Assembly (NCBI RefSeq): GCF_047303325.1
Contig: NZ_JBKBEX010000016.1
Span: 52,868-116,867, forward strand
Origin: Polaromonas sp047303325
Lineage (GTDB): Bacteria; Pseudomonadota; Gammaproteobacteria; Burkholderiales; Burkholderiaceae_C
Direction: 5' to 3'
Length of the DNA stretch: 64,000 nucleotides
Positions 13,750 to 23,813 of the stretch are shown piece after piece. Below the pieces are notes generated by a model that saw only the letters and a list, made by a program, of their open reading frames with translations, had not been told where the DNA came from and did not search any database. Position numbers and translations under genes: made by a program. Within the stretch, counting starts at the first letter, position 1, and every line of letters starts with the position of its first letter.

Positions 13750-16630
13750 GACTCGGTCAACCTGTCCTTATTGCGGCGTCGGCTGCGGCGTCATCATTGA
13801 GTCACAAGGCAACGAGATCACGGGTGTACGGGGCGACCCCGACCACCCGGCCAACTTCGGCCGGCTCTGCACCAAGGGCTCGACGCTGGCGCTGACCGCC
13901 TCCGCCGCCGTCACGCGGCAAACGCGGCTGCTGCAGCCCATGCGGCGCGAGCACCGGCATGAAGCGCCCAAGCCGGTGTCCTGGGACAGCGCGCTCGGTT
14001 TTGCCAGCGAAAGTTTTGCGCAAATCATCCGCGACCACGGCCCCGACGCGGTGGGTTTTTATATTTCAGGCCAGTTGCTGACCGAGGACTACTACGTCTT
14101 CAACAAGCTGGCCAAGGGCCTGATAGGCACCAATAACGTCGACACCAATTCGCGCCTGTGCATGAGCAGCGCGGTGGCCGGCTACAAACAAACGTTGGGC
14201 GCCGACGCGCCGCCCGCCTGCTATGACGACGTGAACCATGCGCAGTGCATCTTCATCGTCGGCAGCAACACGGCCTACGCGCATCCCATCCTGTTCCGGC
14301 GCATCGAGGATGCCAAGGCCGCCAACCCGGCGCTCAAGATCATTTTTTGCGATCCGCGCCGCACCGACACGGCCGAGATCGCCGACCTCTACCTGCCCAT
14401 ACAGCCGGGCACCGACGTGTCGCTCTTCAATGGCATGCTACACATCATGCTGTGGGAAGGCTGGACGGACGCGGCCTACATCGCCGCGCACACCACGGGC
14501 TTTGACGCGCTCAAGGCCACGGTGCGCGACTACACGCCCGACCTGGTGGCCGAGACCTGCGGCATCAAAAAGGAAGACCTGCTCGCCGCGGCCAAATTGT
14601 TCGCCACCTCGGCCGCCACGCTGAGCCTGTACTGCCAGGGCCTGAACCAGTCCAGCAGCGGTACGGCCAAGAACGCTGCCCTGATCAACCTGCACCTGGC
14701 CACCGGCCAGATCGGCAAGCCCGGCGCGGGGCCGTTTTCACTGACGGGCCAGCCCAATGCCATGGGCGGGCGCGAAGTGGGCGGCCTGGCCAACCTGCTG
14801 AGCGCGCACCGCGACCTGGCCAATCCCGAACACCGCGCGGAAATCGCCGCTTTGTGGGGCGTGCCCTCGGTGCCGGAGAAGCCCGGCAAGACCGCCGTCG
14901 AGATGTTCCAGGCCGCCGCCGACGGCGAGATCAAGGCCTTGTGGATTGCCTGCACCAACCCCGCCCAGTCCATGCCCGACCAAGCCACAGTGCGCCGCGC
15001 GCTGGAGCGCGCCGAACTGGTGATCGTGCAGGAAGCTTTTGCCACCACCTCGAGCTGCGACTATGCCGACCTGCTGCTGCCGGCCACCACCTGGGGCGAA
15101 AAAACCGGCACGGTGACCAACAGCGAGCGCCGCATCAGCCGCGTGCGCCCGGCCGTGCCCGCGCCCGGGGAAACGCGCCATGACTGGGCGATCGTGGTGG
15201 ACTTTGCGCAGCGGCTGGAGAAGCTGCTGCCCGGCCGCAGTACCCCCGGCACCAGCCTGTTCCCCTACTCCCTGGCAACGGAAACCTCCGCTGTGGAAAC
15301 CATCTGGAACGAACACCGCGAGTCAACCCGGGGCCGCGACCTGGATATCACCGGCCTGAGCTACGCACTGCTCGAGGATGGACCGCAACAGTGGCCCTTC
15401 AAGCCCGGCGACAGCGCGGGCAAGGCCCGGCTCTATGAAGACGGCGTGTTTCCCACAGTCGACGGCAAGGCGCGCTTTGCCAACACCGTCTACAAGCCCG
15501 TGGCCGAGCCGCGCGAATCACGCTTCCCGTTTTCGCTGACCACCGGCCGGCTGCGCGACCAGTGGCACGGCATGAGCCGCACCGGGACGCTGGGCCGGCT
15601 GTTCGGCCACGTGGCCGAGCCGGCGGTACAGATGAATGCCCAGGACATGGCGCGCCGCCTGCTCAAGGACGGCGACCTGGTGCACGTGACCTCCAAGCGC
15701 GGCTCGATCATCGTGCCGCTGCAGGCTTCGCCCGAAGTGGCGGTGAGCCAGGCTTTTATTGCCATGCACTGGGGAGAGGAGTACCTGAGCGGGCAGTCCA
15801 CCAGCGGCGCCACGCTGGCCGGCGTCAATGCGCTCACCACCTCGGCCTACTGCCCCACTTCCAAGCAGCCCGAGCTCAAACATGCCGCGGTGAAGATTCT
15901 CAAGGCCGACATGCCCTGGACGCTGCTGGCCATGGCCTGGCTGCCGGGCGGCGAGGTGCTGGCCGCGCGCGAGCTGCTCAAGCCGCTGATGACGGCCTTT
16001 CCCTTCACCAGCTGTGTGCCGTTTTCCAACAACACCGCGCTGGCCGACCACGGCCGCGAGCGCTCCGGCCTGCTGTTTCGCGCGGCCGGCCACGAAGCCC
16101 CGCCCGATGAATTGCTGGCCAGGCTGGAGGCCATCCTCGGCCTGGACGGCACCGACGTGCTGCGCTACGCCGACCGTAAAAAAGGCCAGCGGCGCACCGT
16201 GCGGCTGGTGCGCAACGGCGACGCGGCCGAGCTCGCCGGCTTTGTGCTGGCCGGCGACACCAGTGCCCAGGCCTGGATCAAAACCCTGCTGCAGGACGAG
16301 CTGCCGGCCCAGGCCTACGGCCGCCTGCTGCTGCTGCCCGGTGCCAAGCCGCCGGTGGCGGTGCAGTCGCGCGGCAAGCTGGTCTGCACCTGCCTCAACG
16401 TCAGCGACACGGCCATTGACGAACACCTGACGCTGGTAGCCGGCGGCGGGGGAGGCGGCGGCCACCTCCACACCGATGAAGAGCGGCTGGCGTCGCTGCA
16501 GGCCACGCTCAAATGCGGCACCAATTGCGGCTCCTGTGTGCCCGAACTCAAGCGCCGCGTGCGCTCGGCGCGCAGCGATGCGCAGGCCAACGCACCGCGC
16601 ACCGTGATCCCGATCCGCCAAGTGGCTTAA
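13742..16630 (+). CDS. nasA: Assimilatory nitrate reductase, molybdenum catalytic subunit
   Basis: 962 residues from the ATG at 13742, cytoplasmic, reducing nitrate to nitrite. The N-terminal [4Fe-4S] ligands are Cys8, Cys11 and Cys15 in 'CPYCGVGC' plus the Cys of 'GRLCTKGS'. The molybdopterin oxidoreductase body follows, with 'SRLCMSSAVAGYK' and 'DPRRTDTAEIADLYLPIQPG' and the dinucleotide-binding C-terminal barrel ('PFSLTTGRLRDQWHGMSRTG'). A BFD-like [2Fe-2S] segment near the end has 'KLVCTCLNVSD' and 'CGTNCGSCVPEL', as in NasA/NasC-type enzymes. The same frame is open back to 13691, but residues 'STCPYCG' should be near the N-terminus. No clear ribosome site is seen; translation may couple from upstream. 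No separate electron-transfer subunit is present. Confidence 0.95.
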   Translation: MVETRSTCPYCGVGCGVIIESQGNEITGVRGDPDHPANFGRLCTKGSTLALTASAAVTRQTRLLQPMRREHRHEAPKPVSWDSALGFASESFAQIIRDHGPDAVGFYISGQLLTEDYYVFNKLAKGLIGTNNVDTNSRLCMSSAVAGYKQTLGADAPPACYDDVNHAQCIFIVGSNTAYAHPILFRRIEDAKAANPALKIIFCDPRRTDTAEIADLYLPIQPGTDVSLFNGMLHIMLWEGWTDAAYIAAHTTGFDALKATVRDYTPDLVAETCGIKKEDLLAAAKLFATSAATLSLYCQGLNQSSSGTAKNAALINLHLATGQIGKPGAGPFSLTGQPNAMGGREVGGLANLLSAHRDLANPEHRAEIAALWGVPSVPEKPGKTAVEMFQAAADGEIKALWIACTNPAQSMPDQATVRRALERAELVIVQEAFATTSSCDYADLLLPATTWGEKTGTVTNSERRISRVRPAVPAPGETRHDWAIVVDFAQRLEKLLPGRSTPGTSLFPYSLATETSAVETIWNEHRESTRGRDLDITGLSYALLEDGPQQWPFKPGDSAGKARLYEDGVFPTVDGKARFANTVYKPVAEPRESRFPFSLTTGRLRDQWHGMSRTGTLGRLFGHVAEPAVQMNAQDMARRLLKDGDLVHVTSKRGSIIVPLQASPEVAVSQAFIAMHWGEEYLSGQSTSGATLAGVNALTTSAYCPTSKQPELKHAAVKILKADMPWTLLAMAWLPGGEVLAARELLKPLMTAFPFTSCVPFSNNTALADHGRERSGLLFRAAGHEAPPDELLARLEAILGLDGTDVLRYADRKKGQRRTVRLVRNGDAAELAGFVLAGDTSAQAWIKTLLQDELPAQAYGRLLLLPGAKPPVAVQSRGKLVCTCLNVSDTAIDEHLTLVAGGGGGGGHLHTDEERLASLQATLKCGTNCGSCVPELKRRVRSARSDAQANAPRTVIPIRQVA

Positions 16631-16673
16631 GCTCATAACAAGAAGTCATCTGCATTCGCGGACAATCGGGTTT

Positions 16674-17578
16674 ATGGGCATTAGCCAATACATCAAGGAA
16701 ATCGGCCGCGGCAAGGATGGCGCCCGCGCACTGACGCGCGAGCAGGCCGCCGACCTGCTGGGCCAGGTGCTGGACGGCACCGTGACCGACCTGGAAATCG
16801 GCGGCTTTTGCCTGGCCATGCGCATCAAGGGTGAAACGCCCGAAGAAATGGCGGGTTTTCTCGAAGCGCTGCAGCAGCGCCTGGCGCATTTCCCCGCCGG
16901 CGAAACCCCTACCGTGGTGCTGCCCAGCTACAACGGCGCGCGCAAGCTGCCGGTGCTCACTCCCCTGCTGGCCCTGCTGCTGGCGCGCGAGGGGGTGCCC
17001 GTCCTGGTGCACGGCACGCCCACCGAAACCAGCCGGGTGTTTGCCTCGGAAGTGCTGCAGGCGCTGGGCATCCATGCGCTCGCGGCCGTACGAAAGATCG
17101 GAAACGGCGAAGCCGTCTTCGCGCCCACCGAACTGCTGCTGCCGTCTCTGAAGCGCCTGCTCGACGTGCGCCGCGCCGTGGGACTGCGCAACCCGGCGCA
17201 CAGCCTGGTCAAGATCATGAGCCCCTGCCTGGGCAAAAGCCTGGTGGTGAGCAGCTACACGCACCCGGAATACGCCATCTCGATGGCGCAGACCTTCGAG
17301 CTGACAGGCGCAAACGCCATGCTGCTGCGCGGCACCGAGGGCGAAGGCGTGGCCGACGCGCGCCGCATGCCGCAGATGGAGGCCTTCATAGGCGGAAAGC
17401 GCTCGCTGCTGCAGGAGACCCAGGCCGGCACGCTGGCCACCCTGCCCGAACTGCCCAAGACGGTGGACGCCGCCGCCACCGCAGCCTATATTCAATCGGT
17501 GCTGGCCGGCGACAAACCCGTGCCGCCATCGATTGCGCGGCAGGTGGAACACATCTTGCACTTGTTGCCCAAAATCAA

Positions 17579-17582
<4 letters not shown>
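16674..17582 (+). CDS. ybiB: YbiB/TrpD2-like DNA-binding protein (glycosyltransferase family fold)
   Basis: 302 residues resembling anthranilate phosphoribosyltransferase in fold: an N-terminal helical domain ('REQAADLLGQVLDGTVTDLE') and a phosphoribosyl-transferase-like body with 'YNGARKLPVLTPLLALLL' and 'VHGTPTE'. TrpD2/YbiB proteins bind nucleic acid and lack the trp pathway role; one is LexA-regulated in E. coli. Here it lies 43 bp after nasA and overlaps the next gene by 4 bp (ATGA), so it is part of the nitrate/siroheme operon. Its job in nitrogen metabolism is not established. Confidence 0.88.
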
Positions 17583-18355
<773 letters not shown>

Positions 18356-18366
18356 AGGCGGACCCC

Positions 18367-18384
18367 ACGTCACACCGCTGTCAC
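18367..18384 (+). promoter_or_regulatory. Possible Pho box
   Basis: Two direct 7-base units, ACGTCAC (18367-18373) and CTGTCAC (18378-18384), are separated by four bases, as in PhoB boxes (CTGTCAY-N4-CTGTCAY). The second unit is perfect and the first differs at two positions. A weak -10 (TAAGCT, 18395-18400) lies ten bases beyond. The next gene encodes a secreted phosphoesterase-like protein, which fits phosphate control. Confidence 0.45.
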
Positions 18385-18424
18385 GCGCGGTGCCTAAGCT
18401 CCCGGTCTTTCGACTGGAGCAAAG

Positions 18425-19417
18425 ATGTCCCACCGTTTTCTGGCCGGCGCGCTGCTGGCGCTCGGCATGGCCTGCGCGCAGGCGCAAAGTTTTTCATTCG
18501 GCCTCTGGGGCGACATGCCCTACCAAAAAGCCGGCGATGACCCGAAAATCCCCGCGCTGCTCAAAAGCATCAACCAGTCGGACATCGCCTTCTCGATCTA
18601 CGACGGCGACATCAAGGACGGCAGCTCCAAATGCACCGAGGACATCTATGCCTCGGCGCTGGCCATGTTCGGTGCGCTGAAAAAGCCCGTGGTCTACGTG
18701 CCCGGTGACAACGAATGGACGGACTGCCACCGCCTCAACAACGGCGGCTATGACGCCCTGGAGCGCCTGGCCTACCTGCGCAAAACCATGTTCCCGACCA
18801 CCCGCAGCCTGGGCAAGCGCAGCATGGCGCTGGTCCACCAGGCCCCGCTGGGCGAAAAATTCGTGGAGAACACGCGATTTGTCCACCAGGGCATCGTGTT
18901 CGCGACGCTGAACGTGCCGGGCAGCAACAACAACAAAATCCTGGACGAAAAAGATTGCACCCAGAAAAGCGCGCGTACCGCGGCCCAGTGCGAGGCCTCC
19001 AACGCCGAATACCTGGAGCGCGACGCCGCCAATGTGCGCTGGATGCAGGAGGCCTTCGCCGACGCCAAGGCTCGCAAGGCGCGCGGCCTTGTTCTGGTGA
19101 TCCAGGCCGACCCGGGCTTTGACCTGCCGGAAACCGAGGGCATTGACGAAAGCCAGGCGCCCGGGGTCAGCGGTTACCGCAACTTCATCAGCCATGTCAT
19201 CACAGAAACGGAACAATTCACCGGGCAGGTGCTGCTGGTGCACGGCGACACGCATTTCTTCAAGGTCGACAAGCCGCTCTACAGCCCCACCAGACTGCTG
19301 GCCAATCTCACGCGCCTGCAGACCTTCGGCAGCCCGCTGATCCACTGGGTGCGCGTCAGCGTGGAGCCCAGGAACCCCAATGTGTTCACGGTCCAGCCTG
19401 TCATCGTGAAACAGTGA
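18425..19417 (+). CDS. Secreted metallophosphoesterase-like protein
   Basis: 330 residues with an N-terminal signal peptide ('FLAGALLALGMACAQAQ', cleavage near residue 21). The motifs resemble calcineurin-like phosphoesterases: 'FGLWGDMPY' (a first Asp), 'YDGDIKDGS', 'VPGDNEWTDC' (GDNE/GNHE-like) and 'VHGDTHFFKVDKPL'. Four cysteines fit an extracytoplasmic protein. The substrate is unknown. It stands alone behind a possible Pho box; a GC-rich palindromic stretch without a U-tract (19423-19456) follows. Confidence 0.75.
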   Translation: MSHRFLAGALLALGMACAQAQSFSFGLWGDMPYQKAGDDPKIPALLKSINQSDIAFSIYDGDIKDGSSKCTEDIYASALAMFGALKKPVVYVPGDNEWTDCHRLNNGGYDALERLAYLRKTMFPTTRSLGKRSMALVHQAPLGEKFVENTRFVHQGIVFATLNVPGSNNNKILDEKDCTQKSARTAAQCEASNAEYLERDAANVRWMQEAFADAKARKARGLVLVIQADPGFDLPETEGIDESQAPGVSGYRNFISHVITETEQFTGQVLLVHGDTHFFKVDKPLYSPTRLLANLTRLQTFGSPLIHWVRVSVEPRNPNVFTVQPVIVKQ

Positions 19418-19511
19418 CGAGGCCGCCGGCCGGCCGGCAAGGGCCGGCCCCGGATCCGGCGTGCGCGGCTACACTCCCGAAGTCAAAAACAACAGCAGAG
19501 GGAAAGACGCG

Positions 19512-20636
19512 ATGCTCGACAAACTCAACGAACTGACGGAAAGCCACGGCGAGCTGCGCCCCGGCAGCGGCATCATGAGCGGCGTGATCGCGCTGAGCCT
19601 GGGCGTGCTGTGCTTTCTGGGCGTGCTGGCTTTTCATTTCCCCGAATACCTGACCACACCCGAGCTGCGCAAGAGCTACAACGTCGACGTCATCCGCATC
19701 GTGATGTTCATATCGCTGGTGATTGCCGGCGGCATCTCGCTGGTCAACATCATCTTCAACCGCTCGCGCTGGCTGGCCGGCGCGGCCTTTTTGCTGGTCG
19801 CGGCCACCGCGCTGCTGGGCGGACACAAGGTGCCGGTCAACGATTTCGCCGATAACACGCCCTACATCGGCCTGGACTGGTTCATCCTGGACCTGCTGGG
19901 CTCCTCGCTGATCTTCATCTTCATTGAAAAGCTGTTCGCGCTGCGCAAGGACCAACCGGTGTTCCGCGCCGAGTGGCAGACCGACTTCCACCATTTCATC
20001 GTCAACCACATGATCGTGGGCTTTGTGTTGCTGGCCACCAACCTGCTGGTGCACAAGTTCTTCGGCTGGGCCGCCAACGACGGCATACGCGGCTGGGTGC
20101 AAGGCCTGCCTTTCTGGGCCGGCGTGCTGCTCATCGTGCTGGTGGCCGACCTGGTGCAGTACTGGACGCACCGGGCCTACCATGAGGTGCCCGTGCTGTG
20201 GCGCCTGCATGCGGTGCACCACAGTGCCAAAAGCATGGACTGGCTGGCCGGTTCGCGCCAGCACATCCTGGAACTGCTGCTGACCCGTACGCTCATCCTG
20301 GCGCCCATCTATGTGCTGGGTTTTTCCAAGGAAGTGATAGACGCCTACATCGTGATCGTCGGCTTCCAGGCGGTGTTCAATCATGCCAATGTGAGCGTGC
20401 GCCTGGGCCCGCTGCGCTATGTCATCGTCACGCCCAACTTCCACCACTGGCACCACAGCCAGGACCAGGAGGCGCTGGACCGCAACTACTCGGCGCACTA
20501 CGCCTTCATCGACTACCTGTTCGGCACCGCCGTCAAAAGCACCAAGCTCTGGCCCGAGCGCTACGGCGTGCTGGGCGACTATGTGCCCAACGGCTTCCTG
20601 AAACAGCTCAAGTTTCCGTTCGTCTGGAAACCGTGA
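19512..20636 (+). CDS. Sterol desaturase / fatty acid hydroxylase family membrane protein
   Basis: 374 residues. Four or more membrane helices occupy the first ~190 residues. The di-iron histidine boxes are visible: 'HRAYHE', 'HAVHHSAKSMD' and 'NFHHWHHSQDQE'. Family members use iron and oxygen to hydroxylate or desaturate lipids. The start at 19512 has GAGGGA upstream; an in-frame earlier ATG at 19461 lacks a ribosome site. The substrate is unknown and neighbours give no hint. Confidence 0.88.
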   Translation: MLDKLNELTESHGELRPGSGIMSGVIALSLGVLCFLGVLAFHFPEYLTTPELRKSYNVDVIRIVMFISLVIAGGISLVNIIFNRSRWLAGAAFLLVAATALLGGHKVPVNDFADNTPYIGLDWFILDLLGSSLIFIFIEKLFALRKDQPVFRAEWQTDFHHFIVNHMIVGFVLLATNLLVHKFFGWAANDGIRGWVQGLPFWAGVLLIVLVADLVQYWTHRAYHEVPVLWRLHAVHHSAKSMDWLAGSRQHILELLLTRTLILAPIYVLGFSKEVIDAYIVIVGFQAVFNHANVSVRLGPLRYVIVTPNFHHWHHSQDQEALDRNYSAHYAFIDYLFGTAVKSTKLWPERYGVLGDYVPNGFLKQLKFPFVWKP

Positions 20637-20661
20637 GCATGACGCATTGACAGGGGCCGAC

Positions 20662-21918
20662 TTGACGCACCAATTTGACGCCGTGGTGATAGGCGCAGGC
20701 GCCGCCGGCCTGTTCTGCGCGGCCCAGGCGGGCCAGCGCGGCCTCAGGGTGCTGCTGCTGGACCACAGCGAAAAAGTCGCCGAAAAAATCCGCATCTCGG
20801 GCGGCGGGCGCTGCAACTTCACCAACCGCGACGCCACGCCCGCGCAGTTCCTGAGCGAGAACCCGCACTTTTGCCGCTCGGCGCTGTCGCGCTATACGCC
20901 GCAGGACTTCATCGGACTGCTGCAGCGCCACAACATCCCTTTTCACGAAAAGCACAAGGGCCAGCTGTTTTGCGACCGCTCGGCCGAAGACGTGATCAAC
21001 ATGCTGCTGGCCGAATGCGAAACCGGAAATGTCACGCGCTGGCAGCCCTGTGGCGTCCAGAGCCTCAAAGCCCCCCAGCAGCCGGGCGGAAACTACGAGC
21101 TTCAAAGCGACCGCGGCCTCATCACCGCGCCACAGGTGGTGATCGCCACCGGCGGCCTGTCGATTCCCAAGATAGGCGCCACCGATTTCGGCTACCGCAT
21201 CGCCAAACAGTTCGGCCTGCGCCTGGTGGAGCCGCGCGCTGCTCTGGTGCCGCTGACCTTCGACGGTGAAGGCTGGGCGCCCTATGCCCAACTGGCCGGC
21301 CTGGCGCTGCCGGTGCTGATAGAAACCAGCCCGGCCGACGCCACGCCCAAACAGCGCAAAAAAGCCGTGGTGTTCTCGGAAGACCTGCTGTTCACCCATC
21401 GCGGCCTCAGCGGTCCGGCCGTGCTGCAGATCTCCAGCTTCTGGCGCGAAGGCCAGCCTATACGCATCAACCTTGCGCCCGGCGTGGACCTGCCGGCCCT
21501 GCTGCTGCGCGCCAAGGCCACGTCCAGAAAACTCATCGCCAACGAACTCGCGGCCCTGGTGCCCAGCCGCCTGGCCGACGCCTGGGTCAGCCAGGACCCT
21601 GCCCTGCAGCGCCCCATCAGCGAAGCCACCGACAAGGCCTTGCTAGCCCTGGCCCAGCGCCTGGCCGACTGGGAACTCACACCCAACGGCTCCGAAGGCT
21701 ACAAAAAAGCCGAAGTCACCGTGGGCGGCGTAGACACCCGCGACCTGTCCTCCCAGACCCTGGAATCCAGGCAGCCGGGCCTCTATTTCATAGGCGAAGT
21801 CGTCGACGTCACCGGCTGGCTGGGCGGTTACAACTTCCAGTGGGCGTGGGCTTCGGCGCATGCCTGTGCCGAGGCGCTCAGTGCAGCGCACCAGCCCGCT
21901 CGCCAGGCAGCGCACTAG
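20662..21918 (+). CDS. NAD(P)/FAD-dependent oxidoreductase, HI0933/YhiN family
   Basis: About 418 residues. The dinucleotide fold begins 'FDAVVIGAGAAGLFCAAQAG', followed by the family hallmark 'RISGGGRCNFTNRD' (about residues 43-56). Later motifs are 'VIATGGLSIPKIGATDFG' and the C-terminal 'GLYFIGEVVDVTGWLGGYN'. The start is a TTG at 20662 with AGGGG six bases upstream; another in-frame TTG at 20647 would add five residues. Members of this family are flavoproteins of poorly defined substrate. It converges with the AraC-family gene, their ends overlapping by 4 bp. Confidence 0.88.
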   Translation: MTHQFDAVVIGAGAAGLFCAAQAGQRGLRVLLLDHSEKVAEKIRISGGGRCNFTNRDATPAQFLSENPHFCRSALSRYTPQDFIGLLQRHNIPFHEKHKGQLFCDRSAEDVINMLLAECETGNVTRWQPCGVQSLKAPQQPGGNYELQSDRGLITAPQVVIATGGLSIPKIGATDFGYRIAKQFGLRLVEPRAALVPLTFDGEGWAPYAQLAGLALPVLIETSPADATPKQRKKAVVFSEDLLFTHRGLSGPAVLQISSFWREGQPIRINLAPGVDLPALLLRAKATSRKLIANELAALVPSRLADAWVSQDPALQRPISEATDKALLALAQRLADWELTPNGSEGYKKAEVTVGGVDTRDLSSQTLESRQPGLYFIGEVVDVTGWLGGYNFQWAWASAHACAEALSAAHQPARQAAH

Positions 21919-22742
21919 CCCGGCTGGGCCAGCTTCCACTCGCGCGGTGTCTGGCCGCATTGCGCCTTGAAGGCGCGCGAAAGCGCCGCTTCGCTGCCGT
22001 AGCCGACGTCTGCGGCGATGAGCTTGAGCGGCTGTCCCCGCCGCAATGCCTGCTGCGCCAGGCCCACCCGCCAGCGTTGCAGGTACACCCCCGGCGTACA
22101 GCCGACCGCGTCGCGAAACTGGTTGGCAAATACGCTGCGAGACATGCCCGCGCGATCAGCCAGGGCCTCCAGGCTCCATTCCTGCGCGGGGTGCTGGTGC
22201 ATCGCGACAATGGCGTTGCGAAGGCGCGGATGCGAAAGCCCCGCCAGCATGCCGGAGCGCGTTTCGCCGTTTTCCATGAGGTGGCGCAACACCTGGATCA
22301 GCACCACGTCAAACAGCCGGTCCAGCAGCGCCTGCCGCCCGCAGCGCTGCTCGAATGCCTCTTCGAACAGCAGTTGCAGCACGCCGGCGGCGCCTTCGAC
22401 CTGCGCCAGCGGCAGATGCACAAAGGCCGGCAAAGCGGCCGCGATCGGATTGGCCGCCCCGCCCTCAAAGCGCAAGTGTGCGCACACGAAATCAGCGCCA
22501 TGGGCCGCATCGGTGATAAACCGGTGCGCCAATGGCCTGGGGTAAAGCAGCAGGCAGGGGCCGCTGACGCGCACGACTTCAGCGCCGCCGTGGCTGACGC
22601 CAACTTCCCCGCTGCGTACCAGATGCAGCTGCCCAGCGCCCTCCTCCTCGCCGAGTTCGTTCACGCCGCAGAGCGCGCCCGAATGAAAAACGTTCGCGCT
22701 CACCGAGAAATGCCTCAACAAAGTCTCAAGTCGATCAACCAA
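21915..22742 (-). CDS. AraC-family transcriptional regulator
   Basis: About 275 residues. The N-terminal cupin-like sensing half is of the 'RLETLLRHFSVSANVFHSG' type seen in regulators next to oxidoreductases and hydrolases. The C-terminal part has two helix-turn-helix units, 'WSLEALADRAGMSRSVFANQ' and 'LKLIAADVGYGSEAALSRAF', with the usual 'P..Y...WR...A' pattern. TTG at 22742 has GGAG seven bases upstream; TTG at 22772 is an alternative. It is divergent from a secreted alpha/beta hydrolase that it probably controls, across an AT-rich 124-bp gap. Confidence 0.88.
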   Translation of the reverse strand: MVDRLETLLRHFSVSANVFHSGALCGVNELGEEEGAGQLHLVRSGEVGVSHGGAEVVRVSGPCLLLYPRPLAHRFITDAAHGADFVCAHLRFEGGAANPIAAALPAFVHLPLAQVEGAAGVLQLLFEEAFEQRCGRQALLDRLFDVVLIQVLRHLMENGETRSGMLAGLSHPRLRNAIVAMHQHPAQEWSLEALADRAGMSRSVFANQFRDAVGCTPGVYLQRWRVGLAQQALRRGQPLKLIAADVGYGSEAALSRAFKAQCGQTPREWKLAQPG

Positions 22743-22866
22743 TGAAATTCTCCATTTGATACTTTCGATCAATTTTTTAAGATTATTAAATACTTATCGT
22801 ATTTTTCAAAGCGTAAAGTTCGTACTGTCGATTCCGACTTGACTTCAACCACCGCAAAGGACAGAC

Positions 22867-23811
22867 ATGAACGCTCTTACCCGCATCGCCGCCGCAGCAG
22901 CATTGGCCACCGCCGCCCTCACCGCCAGCCCGGCCATGGCCGCTGGCGAACCGCAGCAGCCCGCCTCCGCGGCGCGCAGCGCCAGTTACATCACCACCTC
23001 CGACGGCGTGCAGATTTATTACAAGGACTGGGGCCCGAAGAATGGCCCCGTGGTGAGCTTCAGCCACGGCTGGCCGCTCAACTCGGACAGCTGGGAATCG
23101 CAAATGATTTTCCTGGCCTCAAAAGGTTACCGCGTCATCGCCCATGACCGGCGCGGCCACGGGCGTTCCAGCCAGCCCTGGGACGGCAACGACATGGACC
23201 ACTACGCCGCCGACCTCGCGGCGGTGATCGACACGCTGGGCGTGAAAGACGTGACGCTGGTGGGTTTTTCGACCGGTGGCGGCGAGGTGGCGCGTTACAT
23301 CGGCCGTTACGGCACCGCGAAGGTCAAAAAAGCGGTGCTAGTCAGCGCCGTGCCGCCCCTGATGCTGAAGACGGCGGCCAACCCGGGCGGCCTGCCGATC
23401 GAGGTGTTCGACGGCATTCGCCAGGGCGAACTGTCCAATCGTTCGCAGCTTTACCTGGATATCGCCTCGGGCCCGTTTTTCGGCTTCAACCGCCCCGGCG
23501 CCAAGGTCTCGCAAGGTTTGATCCAGTCGTTCTGGGTGCAGGGCATGCAGGCGGGCCACAAGAACACCTATGACTCGATCGCGGCTTTCTCGGCCACCGA
23601 TTTCACCGAGGACCTCAAGCGCTTTAACGTGCCGACCCTGGTGATCCACGGCGACGACGACCAGATCGTGCCCATAGACGCCTCCGGCCGCGCCGCCGCG
23701 AAACTCGTGAAAAACGCCAAACTGATCGTCTATCCCGGCGCGCCGCACGGCCTGACCGATACCCACAAAGACCGGCTCAACCAGGATTTGCTGAATTTCA
23801 TCAGTGAATAG
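22867..23811 (+). CDS. Secreted alpha/beta hydrolase, non-haem chloroperoxidase-like
   Basis: 314 residues with a signal peptide ('AAAAALATAALTASPAMA', cleavage near residue 27). The body matches arylesterase/chloroperoxidase-type hydrolases: the oxyanion region in 'SFSHGWPLNSDSWE', nucleophile Ser in 'LVGFSTGGGEVARYI', Asp in 'VIHGDDDQIVPI' and His in 'GAPHGLTDTH'. It is divergent from an AraC-family regulator. Export is unusual for this subfamily, whose members are often cytoplasmic, so the signal peptide is worth noting. Confidence 0.88.
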   Translation: MNALTRIAAAAALATAALTASPAMAAGEPQQPASAARSASYITTSDGVQIYYKDWGPKNGPVVSFSHGWPLNSDSWESQMIFLASKGYRVIAHDRRGHGRSSQPWDGNDMDHYAADLAAVIDTLGVKDVTLVGFSTGGGEVARYIGRYGTAKVKKAVLVSAVPPLMLKTAANPGGLPIEVFDGIRQGELSNRSQLYLDIASGPFFGFNRPGAKVSQGLIQSFWVQGMQAGHKNTYDSIAAFSATDFTEDLKRFNVPTLVIHGDDDQIVPIDASGRAAAKLVKNAKLIVYPGAPHGLTDTHKDRLNQDLLNFISE

Positions 23812-23813
23812 GC

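Noticed and set aside
22795..22866. A small RNA or gene in the AT-rich gap between the araC-like gene and the hydrolase
   Set aside because: Only the divergent promoter region is seen; no hairpin with a U-tract or open frame with a ribosome site is present.
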